Shown in pieces: positions 30,800-38,996 of a stretch of 64,000 nt of DNA. Both the position numbers and the translations under genes were made by a program. The stretch is from Streptomyces sp. HB132 (lineage in GTDB: Bacteria > Actinomycetota > Actinomycetes > Streptomycetales > Streptomycetaceae): assembly GCF_016909575.1 (NCBI RefSeq), contig NZ_JAFBGA010000004.1:496001-560000 (forward strand), given 5' to 3'. The stretch's first letter is position 1. The number at the start of each line of letters is the position of its first letter. A model generated the notes under the pieces. It saw only the letters and a program-made list of their open reading frames with translations, had not been told where the DNA came from and ran no database searches.

Positions 30800-31276
30800 T
30801 CAAGTCCCGGCGGGGCCGCCCCCGTCGGTCGCGGACCAGACGATGTCCGGCGGTCGTACACGGGCACACCGGGGCTGTCCCGCATCGTCCGTCAGGCGCA
30901 GCCGCGCCGTCAGGTGCCCTGTCGCCGCGGCGGCCTCCAGGACCTCGGCGCCGATGTCGCTCACCATCAGCTTGGCCCGGCGGAACATGGTGAAGGCGCC
31001 CGAGCCGTCCACCGTTCCCCAGGACAGGTAGACGAAGCACCCGCCGAGCCGGTTCTGGATGTACGGCCCCGACACCTCGATGCCCTCCGCCGTGGGTACG
31101 GCGGTGCAGTCCAGGGTCCAGGAGGCGTGTTCCGCGTCGCCGGGGTGCAGGCCGAGCAGTTCGCCCGGCCGGTCCTTACGCTGCACCCCGACGTGGATGT
31201 TGTCGAAACCGGCGAAGTCGGTGTCGGGACCGCAGGTGCGGCCCGGGAGTTCTGAGGCCTCGATATGGATCTGCAT
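30800..31276 (-). CDS. DUF5990 family protein
   Basis: A 158-residue soluble protein starting at ATG 31276 (MQIHIEASELPGRTC) with GGAG upstream. The sequence pattern (FDNIHVGVQRKDRPGELLGLHPGDA, then FRRAKLMVSDIGAEVL) matches the family catalogued, from memory, as DUF5990, common in streptomycetes. Alternating strands suggest a beta-sandwich with no obvious catalytic motif. Monocistronic, closed by its own terminator. Function unknown. Confidence 0.78.
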   Translation of the reverse strand: MQIHIEASELPGRTCGPDTDFAGFDNIHVGVQRKDRPGELLGLHPGDAEHASWTLDCTAVPTAEGIEVSGPYIQNRLGGCFVYLSWGTVDGSGAFTMFRRAKLMVSDIGAEVLEAAAATGHLTARLRLTDDAGQPRCARVRPPDIVWSATDGGGPAGT

Positions 31277-31304
31277 GGCTCCATGGTCCCGCACGCCGGG
31301 AAGG

Positions 31305-32099
31305 TCAGACGGCCTCGCGAGGGGCCTCCTCGTACACCCGGCCGAGCAGCTCCATCAGGTCCTCGTCGATGTCGAAGGGCGTGTCGTCGATCCGGTGGAC
31401 CGGCGCGACGCCCTGGGAGTTGGTGACGAACGCCGCCCGGTACGCGCCCAGCCCGTCCAGCGTCACCCCGCGCCGCACCGAGGGCCGGCCCGTCCGCGCG
31501 AGGCCGCGCTCCAGCAGGGTCATGGTGATGCCGGTCAGCGCCGGGGCGTCCGGCCAGACCACCGAAGCGCCGTCCCAGAAGCCGATGTTCGTGATCGATC
31601 CCTCGGTCACCATGCCGCCGGGCGAGGTCAGGAGCGCCTCGTCGAAACCCGCTCTCCCGGCCTGCCGCCCGTAGTAGGTCTGACCGAACTCGCCGGGGCG
31701 TTTGATGTGCGGCACGGAGCGTGCGTAAGGGACGGACATGAGGCTGCGTGGCGCACCGTCCGCGCCGACCGGCTCCCGCACCGTCACCATCGGGACCGTG
31801 GTCGCGCTGTCCGGCGGCATGAAACCGTGCACCCGGACCGACGCGTCCCGTCTCCCGGCGCCGTCGAGAGCGTGCCTGATCAGCTCGCGGACACGCTGCC
31901 CGTCCAGCGGGAGTCCGAACAGCTCCCGGTTCGCGGAGTCCAGTCGGTCCAGGTGCAGGGCCAGACCCGGCACCTGGCGGTCCCTCACCTGCATCGCGGT
32001 GAAATGGCCGTAGCCGGCGAAGGCCGGGATCCGCAGATCCTCCCCGGTGGCAGGGCGCCCGTCGAACTCGACGTAGAGGTCCGGCACGGAAGTCGTCAT
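31305..32099 (-). CDS. Aminotransferase class IV
   Basis: A 264-residue PLP enzyme of fold type IV, the family of branched-chain aminotransferase and aminodeoxychorismate lyase. The PLP lysine is expected in VPHIKRPGEFGQ (near residue 147); the cofactor-phosphate segment is EGSITNIGFWDG (near 185). The ATG at 32099 has GGAGACC before it; much longer in-frame starts run through the divergent FMN reductase gene and are unlikely. A SoxR-type box lies about 36-53 bp upstream, shared with that gene. Substrate not determinable. Confidence 0.85.
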   Translation of the reverse strand: MTTSVPDLYVEFDGRPATGEDLRIPAFAGYGHFTAMQVRDRQVPGLALHLDRLDSANRELFGLPLDGQRVRELIRHALDGAGRRDASVRVHGFMPPDSATTVPMVTVREPVGADGAPRSLMSVPYARSVPHIKRPGEFGQTYYGRQAGRAGFDEALLTSPGGMVTEGSITNIGFWDGASVVWPDAPALTGITMTLLERGLARTGRPSVRRGVTLDGLGAYRAAFVTNSQGVAPVHRIDDTPFDIDEDLMELLGRVYEEAPREAV

Positions 32100-32130
32100 G
32101 GTCTCCAGCGTAGGTGTGACGGGGTCGCGC

Positions 32131-32161
32131 TTGACCTCAATCTTGGTTGAGGTGTGAGTCT
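32131..32161 (+). promoter_or_regulatory. SoxR-type promoter of the FMN reductase gene
   Basis: CCTCAATCTTGGTTGAGG (32135-32152) is an 18-bp palindrome with the SoxR box arms CCTCAA/TTGAGG. It sits between -35 TTGACC (32131-32136) and -10 GAGTCT (32156-32161), a 19-bp spacer that is the signature of MerR-family activation. The -10 ends 7 nt before ATG 32169. Confidence 0.8.
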
Positions 32162-32168
32162 GCGGGGC

Positions 32169-32747
32169 ATGGACATCAACACACCCGCTCCCACTGCGTC
32201 CGACGCCCCGCTGAAGGTTGCCGTCATCCTCGGCAGCAACCGGCCGGGCCGCTTCGGGCCCGTCGTCGCCGACTGGTTCCTCGGGAGGGCGGCCGGGCAC
32301 CCGGACATCGAGACCGAGCTGATCGACGTCGCTGAGACCGAACCGCCCGCCACCGGCGCCGCCGGGGCCACCCCGCGACTGGCCCGAGCCGACGCCTTCG
32401 TCGTGCTGACCCCTGAGTACAACCACTCCTACCCGGCCCCGCTCAAGAGCCTGATCGACCGGCACTTCACCGAATGGCAGGCCAAGCCCGTCGCGTTCGT
32501 GTCGTACGGCGGGATCTCCGGCGGCCTGCGGGCGGTCGAACACCTGCGGCAGGTCTACGCCGAACTGCACGCCGTCTCGGTGCGCGACACCGTCTCCTTC
32601 CACAACGCCGGTGCCCTCTTCGACGACCGGGGCGTGCCCCAGGACTCCGGCCAGGCCGACGGGGCGGCCAAGAGGATGCTGGACCAACTGGTCTGGTGGG
32701 GACGAGCCCTGCGCGCGGCCAGGGCCCGGCACCCGTACGGCGGCTGA
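32169..32747 (+). CDS. NADPH-dependent FMN reductase, SoxR-regulon type
   Basis: A 192-residue flavodoxin-like reductase. The FMN-phosphate motif is KVAVILGSNRPGRFG near residue 16-30, TPEYNHSYPAPLKSLID lies in the middle, and SYGGISGGLRA follows, as in the NADPH:FMN/azoreductase family. Start ATG 32169: the earlier GTG 32154 would overlap the promoter. With a SoxR box immediately upstream it probably responds to redox-cycling compounds, including endogenous pigments or antibiotics, by reducing flavins or quinones. Confidence 0.88.
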   Translation: MDINTPAPTASDAPLKVAVILGSNRPGRFGPVVADWFLGRAAGHPDIETELIDVAETEPPATGAAGATPRLARADAFVVLTPEYNHSYPAPLKSLIDRHFTEWQAKPVAFVSYGGISGGLRAVEHLRQVYAELHAVSVRDTVSFHNAGALFDDRGVPQDSGQADGAAKRMLDQLVWWGRALRAARARHPYGG

Positions 32748-32804
32748 CACGGCGCGGGCCGACGATCGAGGGGTCACGGACGACGAGAACGAGGAGACCC
32801 GGGG

Positions 32805-33143
32805 ATGACCGAGCCCGCATGGCTGACCGTACTGACCACCACGGACAGCGAGGAGAAGGCGCGCGCCCTGGCCCGGGGCGCGGTGGACGCGCGACTCGCC
32901 GCCTGCGCCCAGATCCCGGCCCCCGTCACCTCGGTCTACCGCTGGCAGGGCGCCGTCGAGACCGGCGAGGAGTGGCAGGTGCTGTTCAAGACGACGGCCG
33001 AGCGCTACGACGAGCTGGAGGCCCACCTCCTCGCGGCGCACGACTACGCGACGCCCGAGATCATCGCCACGCCCGTCGTGCGCGGCAGCGACCGCTATCT
33101 CGCCTGGGTGTCATCCGGGACGGCGCCCGTCGCCACGCCGTGA
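32805..33143 (+). CDS. cutA: Divalent-cation tolerance protein CutA
   Basis: A 112-residue CutA1-type protein, a trimeric PII-like fold. It begins WLTVLTTTDSEEKARALARGAVDARLAACAQI, contains SVYRWQGAVETGEEWQVLFKT and ends with TPEIIATPVVRGSDRYLAWV. The GAGGAG before ATG 32805 is a good ribosome binding site. Copper or divalent-cation tolerance is the historic assignment; the true role is still debated for the family. Its stop overlaps the GTG of the broken downstream gene (GTGA), a sign of former coupling. Confidence 0.93.
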   Translation: MTEPAWLTVLTTTDSEEKARALARGAVDARLAACAQIPAPVTSVYRWQGAVETGEEWQVLFKTTAERYDELEAHLLAAHDYATPEIIATPVVRGSDRYLAWVSSGTAPVATP

Positions 33144-33584
33144 CCGACGTCCAACTGCGCTTCTTCGTGTACGGCACCCTGCTCCCCGGAGAGCCGGACC
33201 ACGACCGGTTCCTCCGGGGCCGCACCGGCGGGGAACGGCCGGCGGTGCTGCCGGGAGCCCTTCTCCACGAGGGGCCGGGCCACCCGTACGCGATCGAGGG
33301 GCACGGCACGGTCCGCGGCGCGCTCGTCACCGCCGGGCCGGGGCGTACGCGGAACCGCCCGGGCTCCTGGACGGTCCGGAGCAGCAGTCCGTACGAGCGG
33401 GTGACCCGCAGGGCCGTTCCCTGCCGCGACCGGATACACCCGGCCGCGGCGGGGCGAGCCCGTTCCCGCCTGGGGCCACCTCGCGGCCACCGCCGTCACC
33501 CGCTCCCTTCGCGCCGGTGGCACACCCGTGCCGGGCGGCGACCGGCTCAGCCGGCGGCCTCCACCCGCACCGCGCACACCTTGA
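33140..33584 (+). pseudogene. Frameshifted gamma-glutamylcyclotransferase-like gene
   Basis: GTG 33140 overlaps the cutA stop and starts VTDVQLRFFVYGTLLPGEPDHDRF, the YGTLLPGE start of GGCT-like (AIG2) proteins. Homology holds in frame to about 33343 (GALVTAGPG), then jumps to the +2 frame (AYAEPPGLLDG, 33343 on), back to the first frame (YERVTRRAVP, about 33395-33424), and ends in the third frame with EPVPAW...TPVPGGDRL. At least three frame breaks and shortened spacing mean no intact product. The tail overlaps the end of nasA. Confidence 0.75.
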
Positions 33585-35622
33585 ACTCCGGCATGCGCGA
33601 CACAGGGTCCAGCGCCGGGTTCGTCAGGGTGTTGGCCCGGCCCTCGCCCGGCCAGTGGAACGGCATGAACACGGTGTCCTGCCGGATCCCCACGGTGATC
33701 CGTGCCGGTGCCACCGCCCGCCCCCGCCGCGAGGTGACCGCGACGCTCTCGCCCTCGGCCACCCCGATCCGCTCGGCGAGCCGCGGATGCAGCTCCACGA
33801 AGGGTCCCGGCGCCGCCGCGTTCAGCTCGGCTACGCGGCGGGTCTGCGCCCCCGACTGGTACTGGGACACGACCCGTCCGGTGGTCAGCACCACCGGGTA
33901 CTCCGCGTCCGTCTCCTCCGCTGCCGCCCGGTGCGCGACCGGGACGAACCTCGCCCGCCCGTCGTCCGTCGCGAACCGCTCCAGGAACAGCCGCGGCGTG
34001 CCGGCGTGCTCCTCGTCCGGGCAGGGCCAGAACACCCCGTCCTCCGCCGCGATCCGGGCGTAGGTGATGCCCGCGTAGTCGGCCGGACCGCCCGCGGACG
34101 CCCGTCGAAGCTCGTCGAAGACCTCCTCCGGATCCGCCGGGAAACCCTTCCCGTGTCCCAGGAGACCGGCCAGCGCGTTCAGCACCTCCAGGTCGCTGCG
34201 TACGCCCGCCGGCGGCATGACCGCACGCTGCCGCAGCAGCACCCGGCCCTCCAGGCTGGTCGTCGTCCCGCTCTCCTCCGCCCACTGCGTCACCGGCAGC
34301 ACGACATCGGCCAGCGCCGCCGTCTCCGACAGCACCACGTCCGCGACCGCCAGGAAGTCCAGCGACCTCAGCCGCTCCTCGACGTGTCCGGCGCGCGGTG
34401 CCGACACGACCGGATTCGACCCCATGACCAGCAGTGACCGCACGTCCCGCCCCAGTGCGTCCAGCAGCTCGTACGCACTGCGCCCCGGCCCCGGCAGCGT
34501 GTCGGGGTCGACGCCCCAGACCCCGGCCACATGGCGGCGTGCCGCGGGGTCCGTGAGCTTGCGGTAGCCGGGCAGCTGGTCGGCCTTCTGGCCGTGCTCC
34601 CGACCGCCCTGGCCGTTGCCCTGGCCGGTCAGGCAGCCGTATCCGGACAGTGGGCGGCCCGCGCGGCCGGTGGCCAGGCAGAAGTTGATCCACGCCCCCA
34701 CCGTGTCCGTGCCCTTGGCCTGCTGCTCGGGCCCCCGCGCGGTGAGCACCATCCCGGTCTCCGCCCCGCAGAACAACTCCACGGCTTCGCGCAGCTGAGG
34801 CACGGGCACCCCGGTGAGGCGCTCCACCAGTTCCGGCCAGTGCGCCATGGCGCCCGCCCTGGCCTCGTCCCAGCCGTTCGTCCGGGTACGGACGAACTCC
34901 TCGTCGACCCGTCCGTCCGCCACGCCCAGGTGCAGCATGCCGAGCGCGAGTGCCAGGTCCGTGCCGGGCCGGGGCGCCAGGTGCAGATCCGCCTGCTCGG
35001 CGGTCCTGGTCCGGCGGGGGTCGATGACGATCAGCCGGCCGCCGTTCTCCTTCAGCTCGGTCAGATAGCGCAGCGCGGGCGGCATCGTCTCAGCGAGGTT
35101 CGAGCCGACCAGGATCACGCACCCGGTCCGGGGGATGTCCTCCAGCGGGAACGGCAGCCCCCGGTCGAGGCCGAAGGCCCGCTGGTGCGCGGCGGCCGCC
35201 GACGACATGCAGAAGCGGCCGTTGTAGTCGATCTGAGAGGTGCCGAGCACCACCCGGGCGAACTTCCCGAGGGCGTACGCCTTCTCGTTGGTGAGCCCGC
35301 CCCCGCCGAACACACCCACGGCGTCCGCGCCGTGCTCCGCCCGTGTGTTCCCCAGCCCGTCCGCGATCCGCCGCAGTGCCTCGTCCCAGCTCGCCGGGGC
35401 CAGCTCACCGCCCGCGTCGCGTACGAGGGGCTCCGTCAGGCGCACACCGGCGGCGAGCACGGCGGGCGCGGTGCGGCCCTTTCCGCACAGGGCTCCCCGG
35501 TTGACGGGGAACTCGGTACGCTCCACGACCTCGACCACCCCGCCGTCGGTGACGGGGCGCAGCTTCATCCCGCACTGGAGCGCGCAGTACGGGCAGTGGG
35601 TGGACGTCTCGGTGCGGGGCAT
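33547..35622 (-). CDS. nasA: Assimilatory nitrate reductase, molybdopterin catalytic subunit
   Basis: A 691-residue molybdopterin oxidoreductase. The [4Fe-4S] ligands are C10, C13, C17 and C46 (HCPYCALQC, ALCGKG). The cofactor-binding segments include VLVGSNLAETMPP, VIDPRRTRTAEQADL and GYGCLTGQGNGQGGREHGQ, and the C-terminal molydop-binding domain starts near VVLTTGRVVSQYQSG. No signal peptide is present, as expected for a cytoplasmic assimilatory enzyme. It reduces nitrate to nitrite for NirBD. It lacks the C-terminal [2Fe-2S] extension of some NasA proteins, so electrons probably come from a separate reductase. Confidence 0.92.
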   Translation of the reverse strand: MPRTETSTHCPYCALQCGMKLRPVTDGGVVEVVERTEFPVNRGALCGKGRTAPAVLAAGVRLTEPLVRDAGGELAPASWDEALRRIADGLGNTRAEHGADAVGVFGGGGLTNEKAYALGKFARVVLGTSQIDYNGRFCMSSAAAAHQRAFGLDRGLPFPLEDIPRTGCVILVGSNLAETMPPALRYLTELKENGGRLIVIDPRRTRTAEQADLHLAPRPGTDLALALGMLHLGVADGRVDEEFVRTRTNGWDEARAGAMAHWPELVERLTGVPVPQLREAVELFCGAETGMVLTARGPEQQAKGTDTVGAWINFCLATGRAGRPLSGYGCLTGQGNGQGGREHGQKADQLPGYRKLTDPAARRHVAGVWGVDPDTLPGPGRSAYELLDALGRDVRSLLVMGSNPVVSAPRAGHVEERLRSLDFLAVADVVLSETAALADVVLPVTQWAEESGTTTSLEGRVLLRQRAVMPPAGVRSDLEVLNALAGLLGHGKGFPADPEEVFDELRRASAGGPADYAGITYARIAAEDGVFWPCPDEEHAGTPRLFLERFATDDGRARFVPVAHRAAAEETDAEYPVVLTTGRVVSQYQSGAQTRRVAELNAAAPGPFVELHPRLAERIGVAEGESVAVTSRRGRAVAPARITVGIRQDTVFMPFHWPGEGRANTLTNPALDPVSRMPEFKVCAVRVEAAG

Positions 35623-35644
35623 ACACCCAGCGTGCGAGGCCGGT

Positions 35645-35671
35645 ATTACGAGGACCGGTGCGTCCGGTTAC
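35645..35671. promoter_or_regulatory. GlnR-like half-sites at nasA
   Basis: ATTAC (35645-35649) and GTTAC (35667-35671) are 22 bp apart, the same spacing as the pair before the nir operon. They sit 23-49 bp upstream of the nasA start. Confidence 0.45.
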
Positions 35672-35689
35672 GCCCCCGGTACGCGCACC

Positions 35690-36445
35690 TCAGCCCGCGC
35701 CGCCCGCCGCCGTGAGGTCACCCGCCAACGCCTCCGTCACCCCTGGCTCCCGCGGCCCCAGGAAGTGCGGATCCGGCTCGAACACGACGTCCAGGAGTGC
35801 CTTGCCCGCCGCGAACACCTCCCGCGCCCCGCCGTAGTACCAGGTGGCGTCGTGGACGTCGTCGGCCCCCACCCCGTAGGCGTCCATCCCGGCGGAGCGG
35901 CACAGGGCGATCGCCCGCCGTATGTGGAAGCCCTGGCTCACCAGGACGGCCCGGTCGACCCCGAATATCCTCTTCGCACGGACGCAGGAGTCGTAGGTGT
36001 CGAAGCCCGCGTAGTCGCTGACGATCCGCCCGTCCGGCACCCCGCGCCCGGCGAGATACGTGCGCATGGCATCCGGTTCGTCGTACTCCACGCGGCTGTT
36101 GTCCCCGGTGACCAGCACGACCTGGACCTTGCCGGACCTGTACAGCTCGGCTGCCGTGTCCAGCCGGTGCGCGAGATACGGCGACGGCCGGCCCTCCCAC
36201 AGCCCCGCGCCGAACACCACCGCGACCCGCTGCGCCGGGGCGTCGGCCGTCGTCCGCACCCGGGCGTCGGCCGTGGTGAGCAGCCAGGCCGAGGGAACCA
36301 GCGCCGCCGCACAGACGGCCATCAGCGCCTGCACCAGCCACCGCTGCCCCCGCCGGGTCCGCGGCAGCCGCGGCCGCGCGGCGGCGACCCGTCTGCGGGC
36401 CCTCGGCAGCGCACGGCGCAGCCCCTCCGGTGTCCCCAGCCGCAT
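35690..36445 (-). CDS. SanA/YdcF (DUF218) family membrane protein
   Basis: A 251-residue protein with a very basic N-terminus (about 36 residues), one transmembrane segment (WLVQALMAVCAAALVPSAWLL, about 36-56) and a DUF218 domain. Motifs: VVFGAGLWEGRPSPYLAHRLD, VTGDNSRVEYDEPDAM, DTYDSCVRAKRIFG and VSQGFHIRRAIALC. SanA-type proteins affect envelope barrier function and vancomycin sensitivity in enterobacteria; the biochemical role is unknown. It is on the same strand as nasA but downstream-facing, so probably a separate unit. Confidence 0.85.
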   Translation of the reverse strand: MRLGTPEGLRRALPRARRRVAAARPRLPRTRRGQRWLVQALMAVCAAALVPSAWLLTTADARVRTTADAPAQRVAVVFGAGLWEGRPSPYLAHRLDTAAELYRSGKVQVVLVTGDNSRVEYDEPDAMRTYLAGRGVPDGRIVSDYAGFDTYDSCVRAKRIFGVDRAVLVSQGFHIRRAIALCRSAGMDAYGVGADDVHDATWYYGGAREVFAAGKALLDVVFEPDPHFLGPREPGVTEALAGDLTAAGGAG

Positions 36446-36623
36446 CCTGCGCCCCCCGCGCTCGTACCGAACTCCTCACATCAGGGACGAACGGCGGGGG
36501 CGAATGGTTCGCGTCCCGTGTGAACAGGTACTGACACCATGGACACGGGCCCCGTGAGGCAGAGGCAAAGACCCGTCACCGGTGCGAAACGGCCCGGCAA
36601 CGTCCGCCCGGCACCATCGGTCG

Positions 36624-37532
36624 ATGACGGAGAAGGCATCGGAACACCCGCCTGAGCCCCTGCCCCTCGACAGCACGGCGCAACTCCTGACCCGCATCAC
36701 CTCACAGCTCGGAAACCAGCTCAGCCTCGTCTCCCCGAACGGAACCCGCAGGCCCATGCAGCGCATCCGCAGATCCGCACCCACCCTGGTGGCCGTCGCG
36801 CACGGCAGCCGGGACCCGCAGGCCCTGCGCACGGTCCTGGAGCTGCTGGACCGGGTACGGGAGCTGCGGCCCGCCCTCGACGTACGTCCGGCCCACATCG
36901 AGCTGAACGAGCCACTGCTGCCGGACACACTGGCCGGCATAGGACGTGGGGAGGACGCCGTGCTCGTGCCCCTGCTGCTCGGCCGGGGCCACCACGTCCG
37001 GCACGACCTGCCCCGCGCCGCCGCGGCCGCGAGCCACCTCGGGACCCGGGTGGCGGCCCCGCTCGGACCGCACCCGCTGCTCGTCGAGGCCCTGTACGAA
37101 CGCCTCCTCGAAGCGGGCTGGCGTGACGAGGACGGCACGAGGCGCGACGCCGCCGTCGTGCTGGCCGCCGCCGGGTCACGCGACCCCGACTCCGACGTCG
37201 ACGCGCGCCGCACCGCCGCCCTGCTCAGCGACCGCCTCGGCGGAGTCCCCGTGGTACCCGCGTACGCCTCGGCGGCCGCGCCCGACGTTCCGGCCGCACT
37301 GCGCGCACTCGCCGCCCGTGGCCGCCACCGGGTGGCCCTCGCCTCCTACTTCACGGCCCCCGGCCGGTTCGCGACCCTCTCGGCGGCCGCCGCGGCGGGC
37401 GTCACCGCCGGACCGCTCGGTGCGCACCCGGCGATGGCACGCCTCCTGCTGCACCGCTACGACGAGGCCCTGGCCGGCACGGCACCCGCCCCCGGCGCCC
37501 TGACGTACCCGCAGCTCCTGGCCCCCGCCTGA
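36624..37532 (+). CDS. Sirohydrochlorin chelatase (CbiX-like)
   Basis: A 302-residue protein with two CbiX-type halves: the first has LVAVAHGSRDP (near residue 54) and LLLGRGHHVRHDLP, the second AAAGSRDPDSD and ALASYFTAPG. It inserts ferrous iron or cobalt into sirohydrochlorin, here most likely iron for the siroheme of NirB. An N-terminal extension of about 45 residues has no clear domain. ATG 36624 is the first reasonable start; ATG 36582 is upstream in frame. Its nearness to nasA and nirBD fits nitrogen assimilation. Confidence 0.85.
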   Translation: MTEKASEHPPEPLPLDSTAQLLTRITSQLGNQLSLVSPNGTRRPMQRIRRSAPTLVAVAHGSRDPQALRTVLELLDRVRELRPALDVRPAHIELNEPLLPDTLAGIGRGEDAVLVPLLLGRGHHVRHDLPRAAAAASHLGTRVAAPLGPHPLLVEALYERLLEAGWRDEDGTRRDAAVVLAAAGSRDPDSDVDARRTAALLSDRLGGVPVVPAYASAAAPDVPAALRALAARGRHRVALASYFTAPGRFATLSAAAAAGVTAGPLGAHPAMARLLLHRYDEALAGTAPAPGALTYPQLLAPA

Positions 37533-37555
37533 CCCGTACTGTCGGCCCGCCGGTC

Positions 37556-37561
37556 TAATCT
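37556..37561 (+). promoter_or_regulatory. Probable -10 box, leaderless dgt
   Basis: TAATCT ends 7 nt before ATG 37569 and no Shine-Dalgarno sequence intervenes. Confidence 0.55.
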
Positions 37562-37568
37562 CGGGTAC

Positions 37569-38879
37569 ATGGACGGTACGCACGACCCCAGGGACACGCC
37601 GTACGGCGCGGCCGACGCCGAGCGCTGGGACACCGAGCCCGACAAACGGCCGGGCCGCACCGCGTTCCAGCGTGACCGTGCCCGCGTGCTCCACTCCGCC
37701 GCCCTGCGCAGACTCGCGGGCAAGACCCAGGTCGTCACACCGGGCACCCGCGGCCGGGCCTGGGACGCCAGCCCCCGCACGCGCCTCACCCACTCCCTGG
37801 AGTGCGCCCAGGTGGGCCGGGAGCTCGGTGCCGCGCTGGGCTGCGACCCCGACCTGGTGGAGGCGGCCTGCCTCTCGCACGACATGGGACACCCGCCCTT
37901 CGGACACAACGGCGAACAGGCGCTCAACGACTTCGCGTCGGACTGCGGCGGCTTCGAGGGCAACGCCCAGTCGCTGCGGCTGCTGACCCGTCTCGAACCC
38001 AAGCGCTTCGTCCGCGACCCCCGCAGCGGTGAGCTCGTCAGCGTCGGGCTCAATCTGACCCGGGCCGCCCTGGACGCCGCCACGAAGTACCCCTGGCCCC
38101 GGGGCTCGCACCCCACCGACCCCGGCTCACCGAAGTTCGGGGTGTACGAGGACGACCTGCCGGTCTTCGAGTGGGTCCGCAAGGGCGCGCCACAGGACGG
38201 CAAGTGCTTCGAGGCCCAGGTCATGGACTGGTCCGACGACGTCGCCTACTCGGTGCACGACTTCGAGGACGGACTGCACGCGGGACACATCGACCCCGGC
38301 TGTCTCTTCGCCGAGCCGGAGCGGGCGGAGATCTGGGCCGTTGCCATCGGCCGGTACGTCCCGGCGGACACCGACCCCCAGGAGCTCGCCGACGCCCTCG
38401 ACCGGCTCACCGCCCAGGAGTGGTGGCCGCACGGCTACGACGGGACCGCGGTCGCCCAGGCCCGGCTGAAGGACGCGACGAGCCAGCTCATCGGCAGGTT
38501 CTGCCTGGCGGCCGAGTCCGCGACGCACACCGCCTACGGGCCCGGACGGCTCGGCAGGTACGGCGCCGAACTCATCGTCCCGCGCGAGGTGCGCAACGAG
38601 TGCGCCGTGCTCAAGGCCGTCGCGGACCGTTACGTCATGCAGCGCGCCGAACAGGAGACCCTCCGCGCCGGGCAGCGCATCGTCATCGCCGAACTCGCCG
38701 CCGCCCTCACCGCACGCGCGCCCGAAGGACTGGAGCCGCAGTTCCGCGCCCTCCACGAGGCGGCCCCCGACGACCGGGGCCGCAAGAGGGTCCTCGTCGA
38801 CCAGATCGCCGCATTGACGGACGCCTCGGCGCGGTCCCTTCACGGAACACTCACCGGTGTTGGGCAGACTGGACCCTGA
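37569..38879 (+). CDS. dgt: Deoxyguanosinetriphosphate triphosphohydrolase-like protein
   Basis: A 436-residue HD-domain enzyme that cleaves dNTPs to nucleoside and triphosphate. Metal ligands: His in [12 protein letters not shown] (near residue 76), the HD pair in [15 protein letters not shown] (near 103), and the later Asp in [15 protein letters not shown]. The start [26 protein letters not shown] is typical of the actinobacterial family, as is the order dgt, reductase, dnaG. The leaderless-type promoter supports ATG 37569. Confidence 0.93.
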   Translation: MDGTHDPRDTPYGAADAERWDTEPDKRPGRTAFQRDRARVLHSAALRRLAGKTQVVTPGTRGRAWDASPRTRLTHSLECAQVGRELGAALGCDPDLVEAACLSHDMGHPPFGHNGEQALNDFASDCGGFEGNAQSLRLLTRLEPKRFVRDPRSGELVSVGLNLTRAALDAATKYPWPRGSHPTDPGSPKFGVYEDDLPVFEWVRKGAPQDGKCFEAQVMDWSDDVAYSVHDFEDGLHAGHIDPGCLFAEPERAEIWAVAIGRYVPADTDPQELADALDRLTAQEWWPHGYDGTAVAQARLKDATSQLIGRFCLAAESATHTAYGPGRLGRYGAELIVPREVRNECAVLKAVADRYVMQRAEQETLRAGQRIVIAELAAALTARAPEGLEPQFRALHEAAPDDRGRKRVLVDQIAALTDASARSLHGTLTGVGQTGP

Positions 38880-38996
38880 GGGCCACATGCCTGCGGCTGT
38901 GACCTGATCGGGATACACCCTCTTTCGCCATCACCCTGCGTGCGGGACGCTCGCAGGGTGACGGCGCCGCGCAGCTAAGTACCGAGGAGGCACCAA

